Source: Clostridiales bacterium
GTDB taxonomy: Bacteria > Bacillota_A > Clostridia > Saccharofermentanales > Saccharofermentanaceae
NCBI GenBank assembly: GCA_024695545.1
Contig: JAILHZ010000091.1
Coordinates: 1 to 6,226 of the forward strand
Direction: 5' to 3'
DNA: 6,226 nucleotides
In this document: positions 1 to 6,226 of the stretch, one piece after another
Layout of the letters: the number at the start of each line of letters is the position of its first letter
Position numbering within the stretch: the first letter of the stretch is position 1
Position numbers and translations under genes: made by a program
Notes under the pieces: model-generated
Seen by the model: only the letters and a program-made list of their open reading frames with translations
Told to the model about the DNA's origin: nothing
The model's database searches: none

Positions 1-385
1 GATCATCAATATCGAAGCACTTACAATGATCGATATGGCAAGAAAGGATATCCTGCCGGCAGTTACCGAGTACATCAAGGAACTGGCTGATACAGCGATC
101 GCTGTTAAGCAGGCAAGCGGCATCGAAGCTGATTTCGAGAAAGATCTGATTGCACAGCTCAGCAAGCTCCAGAGCGATATCGCAGCAAGAACGAAGGTCC
201 TCGAGGACGCAGTGATCGAAGTACACGAGATCGAAGACATCCTCGCTCAGTCCTACGCTTACAGAGACAAAGTATTTGTAGCAATGCAGGATCTCCGTGC
301 CGCAGCAGACCAGGCAGAGTCCCTCTGCAGTGCCAAGGTATGGCCGTTCCCGTCCTACGGTGAGCTCCTCTTCGGAGTGAGATAA
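1..385 (+). CDS. glnN: Type III glutamine synthetase, C-terminal fragment (5' end outside window)
   Basis: Only the last 127 residues are visible; the frame is open from base 2 to a TAA at 383-385. Glutamine synthetase makes glutamine from glutamate, ammonia and ATP in the cytoplasm. The visible part matches the C-terminal region of the large GSIII family: it starts with EALTMIDMARKDILPAVTEY, continues through a long charged helical stretch (about residues 35-90) and ends in AMQDLRAAADQAE followed by VWPFPSYGELLFGV, the family's characteristic tail with its W-P-x-P-(T/S)-Y-x-x-LLF pattern. The catalytic core and nucleotide-binding residues lie upstream of the window and cannot be checked. An ammonium transporter gene follows 115 nt downstream in the same direction, which fits a nitrogen-assimilation unit. 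No frameshift is seen in this part. The family call is confident; the symbol follows common usage for GSIII. Confidence 0.93.
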   Translation, partial: IINIEALTMIDMARKDILPAVTEYIKELADTAIAVKQASGIEADFEKDLIAQLSKLQSDIAARTKVLEDAVIEVHEIEDILAQSYAYRDKVFVAMQDLRAAADQAESLCSAKVWPFPSYGELLFGVR

Positions 386-394
386 GAAAAGCAA

Positions 395-475
395 GTAAAG
401 CGAATAAAAACACACGCAATGTGGCGATGTGCATGGGATCCACGGATCCCCATGACATCGCCACCTTCGCTTTAC
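395..475 (+). other. Long two-part hairpin between glnN and amt
   Basis: The outer arms GTAAAGCGAA (395-404) and TTCGCTTTAC (466-475) are perfect 10-bp complements. Inside them, GTGGCGATGT (421-430) pairs perfectly with ACATCGCCAC (455-464), and the stem continues as CATGGGATCC (432-441) against GGATCCCCATG (444-454), with one bulged base on each side and a tiny apical loop. The 16-nt left segment 405-420 faces a single base (465) on the right, making an asymmetric internal loop. No T-tract follows on the + strand; the amt Shine-Dalgarno starts 13 nt later. It is therefore not a standard intrinsic terminator. Possible roles are an mRNA stabiliser or processing site that uncouples glnN from amt, or a regulatory leader. 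The structure is directly visible; the role is unknown. Confidence 0.75.
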
Positions 476-488
476 GGAAGAAATAAGT

Positions 489-494
489 GAGGTG
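489..494 (+). promoter_or_regulatory. Ribosome binding site of amt (decides the start)
   Basis: GAGGTG at 489-494 lies 6 nt before the ATG at 501. An in-frame GTG at 492-494 could also start the reading frame, but it sits inside this Shine-Dalgarno and has only a weak purine run before it. The ATG at 501 is therefore preferred. Confidence 0.8.
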
Positions 495-500
495 AATAGA

Positions 501-2261
501 ATGGAAGAATTATTACAATCCGCAAACGACACTATATTTAGTGTATGGTTCTTGATAGGAGCCGCTTTGGTCTTCTTCATGCAGTGCGGTTTCGCGATGG
601 TCGAGACCGGCTTTACCAGAGCAAAGAACGCAGGAAACATCATCATGAAAAACCTGATGGACTTCTGCATCGGTACTGTAGTATTCAGTCTCCTCGGCTT
701 TGCCCTGATGATGAGTGAAGACTACGTGATGGGAATCATCGGTGTCCCGAACATGAAGATCTTCTCTGATTTTTCAAACTTCCCGATGTCCTCCTTCGTA
801 TTTAACTTAGTATTCTGTGCTACCGCCGCAACGATCGTTTCCGGTGCGATGGCAGAGAGAACCAAGTTCTCCGCATACTGCATCTACAGCGCAGTCATCA
901 GCCTGGTCGTATATCCGATCGAAGCAGGTTGGGTATGGAACTCTCAGGGCTGGCTCGCAAAGATGGGCTTCATCGATTTCGCAGGTTCTGCAGCGATCCA
1001 TAGTGTAGGTGGTCTCTCCGCCCTGATCGGCGCGATCATCCTCGGGCCCCGTATCGGTAAGTACGTCAAAGACCAGAGCGGTAAGATCGTAAAGGTCAAG
1101 GCGATTCAGGGTCACTCCCTTACACTCGGTGCTCTCGGCTGCTTTATCCTCTGGTTCGGCTGGTACGGATTCAACGGTGCGGCCGCAACTAACACGAAGT
1201 CTCTCGCAGCGATCTTCGTAACCACCACAGTTGCTCCGGCAGTCGCTACATGCGTGACTATGATCTATACATGGATGAAGAACGGTAAGCCTGATGTATC
1301 CATGTGCTTGAACGCCTCCCTGGCAGGTCTTGTAGGTATCACCGCAGGATGTAACACAGTAGATGTTATCGGTGCCACAGTCATAGGTATCGTATGCGGT
1401 ATCCTCGTAGTAGTAGTTATTGAGAAGCTTGACCTTAAGTGCCACGTAGATGACCCGGTTGGTGCAGTAGGTGTTCACCTGGCAAACGGTGTCTGGGGTA
1501 CGATCGCAGCAGGTCTCCTCTCCACTTCCACAGCAGACGCAGGAGTTGATGGTCCGATCTACGCACTCGTTCATGGCACTTCCTTCTCCGAAGGTATGAA
1601 GGTCCTCGGCGTACAGTGCTTAGGTATCACAGCGATCCTCGCCTGGACAGCACTCTGCATGATCCCGGCATTCCAGATCATCAAGCACACTATCGGTCTT
1701 CGTGCTTCCGCAGAAGACGAGCTCGCAGGTATGGATATTTCCGAACACGGTCTGGTATCTGCTTACGCAGACTTCGCACCGACAGTTGATGACTCTGTTC
1801 TCCCGAACATCAAGGTTATCGGCGAAACTCCGATGGCAGAAGCAATCGAAGTCAAAGAAGTTTCCAAGGTCGCTTCCGGTATTCCTTATAAGAGCCCGGA
1901 CGGCAAGAAGCTCACCAAGATCGAGATCGTCTGCAAAGAGCGTATGCTCGAGCCTCTTAAGTCCGCACTGCTGGATATCGGCATCACCGGTATGACAGTC
2001 ACCCACGTTATGGGCTGCGGCATCCAGAAAGGTAAGCTGGAATTCTATCGAGGCGTTGAAGTTGAACCTTCACTCCTCCCGAAGATCCAGATGGATATCG
2101 TGGTAGCAAGAGTACCTGTACAGGCAGTAATTGATACCGCTAAGAGAGTACTTTATACAGGCCACATCGGTGACGGTAAGATTTTCGTTTACGATGTCGA
2201 GAACGTCATCAAAGTAAGAACCAGTGAAGAGGGATTCGACGCCTTGCAGGACGTAGAATAA
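501..2261 (+). CDS. amt: Ammonium transporter (Amt/MEP/Rh family) fused to a C-terminal PII signalling domain
   Basis: The product is 586 aa from ATG 501. Residues 1 to about 415 form an Amt channel with eleven predicted membrane helices (roughly 16-34, 52-72, 97-118, 126-146, 159-182, 205-225, 234-259, 266-287, 289-310, 324-340, 366-397). Aligned by eye to E. coli AmtB, it keeps Phe105 and Phe224 (pore gate), Asp159 in DFAG, and the twin pore histidines His167 (AAIHS) and His326 (GVHLANG). The cytoplasmic Amt tail ends in GMDISEHG. After a linker (about 418-469), residues 470-572 form a full PII (GlnB/GlnK) domain with QKG before the T-loop, RGVE at its tip, LLPK after it, and signature TGHIGDGKIFVYDV (553-566). 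The T-loop has GlnB length, but the uridylylated Tyr51 and the phosphorylated Ser49 of other PII proteins are both Val here. The arginine that plugs the AmtB pore (Arg47 in GlnK) is kept as Arg517. It lies downstream of glnN and is probably nitrogen-regulated. No separate glnK is visible in the window. Confidence 0.95.
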   Translation: MEELLQSANDTIFSVWFLIGAALVFFMQCGFAMVETGFTRAKNAGNIIMKNLMDFCIGTVVFSLLGFALMMSEDYVMGIIGVPNMKIFSDFSNFPMSSFVFNLVFCATAATIVSGAMAERTKFSAYCIYSAVISLVVYPIEAGWVWNSQGWLAKMGFIDFAGSAAIHSVGGLSALIGAIILGPRIGKYVKDQSGKIVKVKAIQGHSLTLGALGCFILWFGWYGFNGAAATNTKSLAAIFVTTTVAPAVATCVTMIYTWMKNGKPDVSMCLNASLAGLVGITAGCNTVDVIGATVIGIVCGILVVVVIEKLDLKCHVDDPVGAVGVHLANGVWGTIAAGLLSTSTADAGVDGPIYALVHGTSFSEGMKVLGVQCLGITAILAWTALCMIPAFQIIKHTIGLRASAEDELAGMDISEHGLVSAYADFAPTVDDSVLPNIKVIGETPMAEAIEVKEVSKVASGIPYKSPDGKKLTKIEIVCKERMLEPLKSALLDIGITGMTVTHVMGCGIQKGKLEFYRGVEVEPSLLPKIQMDIVVARVPVQAVIDTAKRVLYTGHIGDGKIFVYDVENVIKVRTSEEGFDALQDVE

Positions 2262-2282
2262 TTCATAATCTGAAATCCCATC

Positions 2283-2314
2283 GGGGTCCTGCCGTAAACC
2301 GGCAGGACTCCTTT
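2283..2314 (+). terminator. Probable intrinsic terminator after amt
   Basis: GTCCTGCCG (2286-2294) and CGGCAGGAC (2300-2308) form a perfect 9-bp stem with a 5-nt loop. It extends by three pairs, one a G-T wobble, to 2283-2311. The stem is strong, but the tail is short (TTT at 2312-2314, then GGATATT), so termination may be partial. It starts about 20 nt after the amt stop, which suggests that asnB has its own promoter or depends on read-through. Confidence 0.6.
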
Positions 2315-2350
2315 GGATATTAAAAGTTAACCCGAAGGAAGTAGGCCTTC

Positions 2351-2366
2351 AGGAAGATAGGAAGAT
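2351..2366 (+). repeat. 8-nt perfect tandem repeat in the asnB leader
   Basis: AGGAAGAT occurs twice in a row (2351-2358 and 2359-2366) in the purine-rich leader between amt and asnB. It follows a small potential hairpin, GAAGG (2334-2338) with CCTTC (2346-2350). No function is apparent. Confidence 0.6.
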
Positions 2367-2398
2367 AGTGCTTTTGCAAGGATGTAAGAAGCACTTTT
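2367..2398 (+). promoter_or_regulatory. Candidate attenuator hairpin in the asnB leader
   Basis: AGTGCTT (2367-2373) pairs with AAGCACT (2389-2395), extended by a wobble and an A-T pair, leaving an 11-nt loop. Four T residues (2395-2398) end the right arm. The shape is that of a modest intrinsic terminator about 38 nt before the asnB start. If the asnB promoter lies between the preceding terminator and this hairpin, it would act as an attenuator; otherwise it is a second weak terminator for amt. No T-box, riboswitch or leader-peptide signature was recognised around it. Confidence 0.45.
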
Positions 2399-2406
2399 CC
2401 GATTTA

Positions 2407-2436
2407 GAAGTTAGTAGAAGTTGGAGGAAATAGATT
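2407..2436 (+). repeat. Intergenic motif copy A, containing the asnB ribosome binding site
   Basis: The segment begins GAAGTTAGTAG (2407-2417) and ends AGGAAATAGATT (2425-2436), directly against the asnB ATG. Both blocks recur exactly in inverted orientation at 5703-5730, and a diverged direct copy lies at 4062-4085. The GGAGG at 2423-2427, 9 nt before the ATG, is the asnB Shine-Dalgarno, so this copy covers the whole initiation region. Confidence 0.75.
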
Positions 2437-4017
2437 ATGTGTTCAATCATGTTTTACCTGTGCCCCGGACTGACACAGGAACAGTTCAAGGAGGGTTTTG
2501 ACAAGACCATCTCCAGAGGTCCGGACCAGAGCCGGATCGTTGACCTTACAGATGGCACCATGGGCTTTCACAGACTGTCCATCATGGGCCTGACCCCGGA
2601 AGGCATGCAGCCCTTCACCCACAAGGGAAAATACCTCGTCTGCAATGGCGAGATCTACGGTTTCGAAGTGTTTCGGCAGGAGCTTCTGTCCGACGGCTAT
2701 ACATTCGCCTCGGATTCAGACTGCGAAGTGCTTCTTCCTTTATATGAGAAATACGGCGTAGAAATGTTCAGCAAACTCGATGCCGAGTTCGCGTGCATCA
2801 TCTACGATACAGATACAAAAACACTCGTCGCCGCGAGAGACCCGATCGGTATCCGTCCTCTCTACTACGGATACGATGATGAAGGCCACATCATCTTCGC
2901 AAGTGAAGCGAAGAATATCGTGCCTTATAGCAAGAAGGTACTCCCCTTCCCGCCCGGACACTACTACAAGGACGGCAAGTTCACATGCTACTGCGATATC
3001 ACGAAAGTCGACAAGGTCCTTGACGACGATCTCGATACCATTTTTAAGAACATTCACGACAAGCTCGTAGCGGGCGTCGAGAAGCGTCTCGTTTCAGATT
3101 CCAAGGTCGGATTCCTTCTTTCCGGCGGTCTTGATTCTTCCCTCGTATGCGCCATCGCACAGCGCAAGGAAGGTCATCCGATCAAGACGTTCGCGATCGG
3201 CATGAGCGAAGACGCGATCGACCTGAAGTATGCCAAGGAAGTTGCTGATTACATCCACTCCCAGCACACTGAAGTCATCATCACGAAGGAAGATGTTATC
3301 AACTCTCTCGAGGAAGTCATCACTGTTCTCGGCACATACGATATCACCACGATCCGCGCATCGATGGGTATGTATCTTCTCTGCAAAAAGATCCACGAGA
3401 TCTCCGATGTACGTGTTCTTCTGACCGGTGAGATCTCCGATGAACTTTTCGGATATAAATACACTGACTTCGCTCCTTCTGCGGAAGCATTCCAGGAGGA
3501 AGCCGTGAAGCGCATCCACGAGATCCATATGTATGACGTTCTCCGTGCCGACAGATGCATCTCCGCAAACTCTCTCGAAGCACGTGTTCCCTTCGGTGAT
3601 CTCGACTTCGTTAAGTACGTTATGGCGATCGATCCTAAGAAGAAACTCAACACATACGGCAAGGGTAAATATCTCCTCCGTAAAGCATTTGAAGGAGACC
3701 TTCTCCCGCACGATATCCTCTTCCGTGAGAAGGCTGCTTTCTCCGATGCCGTTGGTCACTCCATGGTCGATCATCTGAAGGAATATGCCGCTTCTTGTTA
3801 CTCCGATGAAGAGTACGAAGAAAGAAGAAAGAAATACACATTCGCAACACCTTTCACGAAGGAATCTCTCCTCTATCGTGAGATCTTCGAAAAGCACTAT
3901 GAAGGTCAGGCCGAGATGGTCATCGACTTCTGGATGCCGAACAAGACCTGGGAGGGCTGTGATGTAAACGATCCGTCCGCGCGTGTTCTGAAGAACTATG
4001 GTGACAGCGGTAAATAA
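2437..4017 (+). CDS. asnB: Asparagine synthetase, glutamine-hydrolysing
   Basis: The product is 526 aa (E. coli AsnB is 554). It makes asparagine from aspartate, glutamine and ATP in the cytosol. The N-terminal half is a class II (Ntn) glutamine amidotransferase: Cys2 after the removable Met (MCSI), RGPD at 27-30, HRLSI with Arg46, NGEIY at 70-74 and SDCE with Asp95. The C-terminal half is the ATP-pyrophosphatase-type synthetase domain with the PPi loop SGGLDSS at 229-235, then TYDITTIRAS (300-309), GEISDELFG (331-339; E. coli has GEGSDE), HMYDVLRAD (364-372) and SLEARVPF (379-386). All expected motifs are present in order, and no frameshift is seen. The start is fixed by the need for Cys2 and by GGAGG 9 nt upstream. 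It is preceded by a structured 175-nt gap and followed after 96 nt by pyrG, another glutamine amidotransferase, with no clear terminator between, so the two are probably co-transcribed. Confidence 0.95.
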   Translation: MCSIMFYLCPGLTQEQFKEGFDKTISRGPDQSRIVDLTDGTMGFHRLSIMGLTPEGMQPFTHKGKYLVCNGEIYGFEVFRQELLSDGYTFASDSDCEVLLPLYEKYGVEMFSKLDAEFACIIYDTDTKTLVAARDPIGIRPLYYGYDDEGHIIFASEAKNIVPYSKKVLPFPPGHYYKDGKFTCYCDITKVDKVLDDDLDTIFKNIHDKLVAGVEKRLVSDSKVGFLLSGGLDSSLVCAIAQRKEGHPIKTFAIGMSEDAIDLKYAKEVADYIHSQHTEVIITKEDVINSLEEVITVLGTYDITTIRASMGMYLLCKKIHEISDVRVLLTGEISDELFGYKYTDFAPSAEAFQEEAVKRIHEIHMYDVLRADRCISANSLEARVPFGDLDFVKYVMAIDPKKKLNTYGKGKYLLRKAFEGDLLPHDILFREKAAFSDAVGHSMVDHLKEYAASCYSDEEYEERRKKYTFATPFTKESLLYREIFEKHYEGQAEMVIDFWMPNKTWEGCDVNDPSARVLKNYGDSGK

Positions 4018-4061
4018 TCAGATAGAAAAGCGGGGCGCGGGTGCTTTTAAATACGCGCAAA

Positions 4062-4085
4062 AAGTTAGTGAAGTTAATAGGAAAT
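4062..4085 (+). repeat. Intergenic motif copy B, in the pyrG leader
   Basis: AAGTTAGT (4062-4069), GAAGTT (4070-4075) and AGGAAAT (4079-4085) match copy A block by block, with one base deleted and a few substitutions between blocks. Unlike copy A it is not the ribosome binding site: pyrG has its own GAGGT at 4102-4106, 7 nt before its ATG. This copy lies 28 nt upstream of the start codon. Confidence 0.6.
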
Positions 4086-4095
4086 CTTTGGTTAA

Positions 4096-5702
<1,607 letters not shown>

Positions 5703-5703
<1 letters not shown>

Positions 5704-5730
5704 ATCTATTTCCTACATCCTACTAACTTC
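5703..5730 (-). repeat. Intergenic motif copy C, inverted, at the pyrG stop codon
   Basis: Read on the - strand it is GAAGTTAGTAG (5730-5720), five different bases, then AGGAAATAGATT (5714-5703). The two outer blocks are identical to copy A before asnB (23 of 28 positions). It overlaps the last base of the pyrG stop codon and abuts the terminator stem at 5731. On the + strand, the pyrG 3' UTR is therefore complementary to the asnB initiation region. No start codon follows in the - direction, so it is not a working ribosome binding site there. Confidence 0.75.
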
Positions 5731-5774
5731 GGCAGCCGTCGGGAGAATTTTCTTCCGGCGGTTGCTATTATTTC
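5731..5774 (+). terminator. Intrinsic terminator of pyrG
   Basis: GCAGCCGTCGGGAGA (5732-5746) pairs with TCTTCCGGCGGTTGC (5751-5765) over 15 positions, three of them G-T wobbles, with a 4-nt loop (ATTT). The T-rich tail TATTATTTC (5766-5774) follows. It lies 28 nt after the pyrG stop and is oriented for + strand transcription. The interrupted T-tract is its only weak point. Confidence 0.78.
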
Positions 5775-5807
5775 GAGGCTATTATCGAATTCGCGGCTCC
5801 ACTTACC

Positions 5808-5867
5808 AAAAGTCCCTGAAAGTGTCCCTCTAAACATCTCTACAGAGACTTTTTCAGAGACTTTTTT
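5808..5867. terminator. Bidirectional terminator between convergent pyrG and HAD genes
   Basis: The segment 5808-5829 pairs with 5844-5865 over 22 positions, with three mismatches, one G-T wobble and a 14-nt loop. The base of the stem is A-T rich: AAAA at 5808-5811 faces the run of six T at 5862-5867, so either strand ends in T residues (six on +, four on -). It begins 13 nt beyond the HAD stop codon and so would serve that gene as its main terminator and pyrG as a backup. Confidence 0.72.
5843..5866. repeat. 12-nt perfect tandem duplication in the terminator arm
   Basis: CAGAGACTTTTT occurs twice back to back (5843-5854 and 5855-5866) and makes up the right arm of the bidirectional terminator. 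The left arm is also an approximate tandem repeat (AAAGTCCCTG at 5809-5818, AAAGTGTCCCTC at 5819-5830). Confidence 0.8.
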
Positions 5868-5879
5868 CACTCAAGTAAG

Positions 5880-6226
5880 TCAGTGGTTTATCAGGAATTC
5901 TGCAACACCATCTTGATCGTTTGTTGCAGTGATGTGATCGGCGACCTCTTTGACCTCGTCGATAGCGTTTCCAACCGCGACACCGGTACCACATGTCTTC
6001 AGCATCTCAATGTCATTGAGATCGTCACCGAAGGCGATGAAGTCAGATACAGGTATTCCGCTTCTTTCTGACAGTGAAAGTATCGCCTTCACTTTTCCGG
6101 AAGACATAGGAAGAAAAGCATACATATCTTCATTGCGATAGCACTGAAGTTTGCAGTTGTTTTTCTCCGCGATCGATTCCGCGAATTCTTTCTTCGGAAG
6201 AACAACTGCGATCTTATTCGCAGAGC
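5880..6226 (-). CDS. Cof-type HAD-IIB family hydrolase, C-terminal part (5' end outside window)
   Basis: The - strand frame is open from the right edge (first full codon 6224-6222) to a TGA at 5882-5880, giving 114 residues. The family comprises cytosolic Mg-dependent phosphatases, usually about 260-290 aa, acting on sugar phosphates, flavin or cofactor phosphates. Visible here are the motif III lysine in SSGKVKAI (Lys44 of the fragment), motif IV FGDDLNDIEML (65-75, with the metal-binding aspartates), and the typical Cof ending GVAVGNAIDEVKEVADHIT, then NDQDGVAEFL. The catalytic DxD motif I and most of the cap domain lie outside the window, so the substrate cannot be proposed. An ATG at 6125-6123 is internal: the frame continues upstream with family-like sequence. 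The gene is convergent with pyrG and shares a bidirectional terminator with it. Confidence 0.88.
   Translation of the reverse strand, partial: SANKIAVVLPKKEFAESIAEKNNCKLQCYRNEDMYAFLPMSSGKVKAILSLSERSGIPVSDFIAFGDDLNDIEMLKTCGTGVAVGNAIDEVKEVADHITATNDQDGVAEFLINH

Noticed and set aside
437..450. GGATCC palindromes at the hairpin tip as a possible cloning scar or protein operator
   Set aside because: They are part of the continuous hairpin stem, and the flanking pairing shows they belong to the native structure.
421..464. Glutamine or nitrogen riboswitch, or paired ANTAR-type hairpins, before amt
   Set aside because: The structure is one long stem with a minimal loop. The hexaloop with A at position 1 and G at position 4 expected for ANTAR targets is missing, and no known riboswitch core was recognised.
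492..500. GTG start for amt that would add three residues
   Set aside because: The GTG lies inside the GAGGTG Shine-Dalgarno that is well spaced for the ATG at 501, and it has no good ribosome binding site of its own.
807..1574. 255-codon open frame on the - strand opposite amt, rich in Cys and Arg
   Set aside because: It is antisense to the membrane segments of Amt, and its composition reflects the complement of hydrophobic codons; no family resemblance.
2262..2436. T-box leader controlling asnB
   Set aside because: The conserved T-box sequence around AGGGTGGNACCGCG is absent and the leader is too short.
3094..3897. 267-codon open frame on the - strand opposite asnB
   Set aside because: It is fully antisense to the conserved synthetase domain of AsnB and has no recognisable motifs.
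4035..4058. GCGCG/CGCGC hairpin between asnB and pyrG as a terminator
   Set aside because: Only five base pairs with a 14-nt loop, and it is followed by A residues rather than T residues.

Overview
The window looks like chromosomal DNA from an anaerobic member of the Bacillota, most likely a gut or rumen Clostridia lineage (Lachnospiraceae/Oscillospiraceae-like). This is judged from a type III glutamine synthetase, an Amt-PII fusion, a clostridial-style AsnB, strong Gram-positive-type Shine-Dalgarno sites (GAGGTG, GGAGG) and roughly balanced base composition. The genus cannot be fixed from the sequence alone.

Layout, left to right: the 3' end of glnN (type III glutamine synthetase, + strand, start outside the window); a 115-nt gap holding a long, nearly perfect hairpin; amt, an ammonium transporter with a complete PII signalling domain fused to its C-terminus; a terminator-like hairpin and a structured leader of about 120 nt; asnB (glutamine-hydrolysing asparagine synthetase); a 96-nt gap without a convincing terminator; pyrG (CTP synthase); a convergent intergenic region with two hairpin terminators; and, on the - strand, the C-terminal part of a Cof-type HAD phosphatase running off the right edge. 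No stretch longer than about 180 nt lacks a gene. I see no tRNA, rRNA, CRISPR array or insertion sequence.

The four + strand genes share one theme. Amt brings in ammonium, GlnN fixes it into glutamine, and AsnB and PyrG are glutamine amidotransferases that spend the glutamine amide nitrogen on asparagine and CTP. The PII domain would report 2-oxoglutarate and adenylate status directly at the transporter. The HAD gene is convergent and probably unrelated.

The most unusual signal lies between the genes. A motif of about 28-30 nt occurs three times: over the asnB ribosome binding site, in the pyrG leader, and in inverted orientation immediately after the pyrG stop codon, just before the pyrG terminator. 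The 3'-UTR copy is therefore antisense to the asnB translation initiation region (11 bp plus 12 bp around a small internal loop). This could be a 3'-UTR-derived antisense regulator linking the two glutamine-consuming enzymes, or simply a dispersed repeat; the sequence alone cannot decide.
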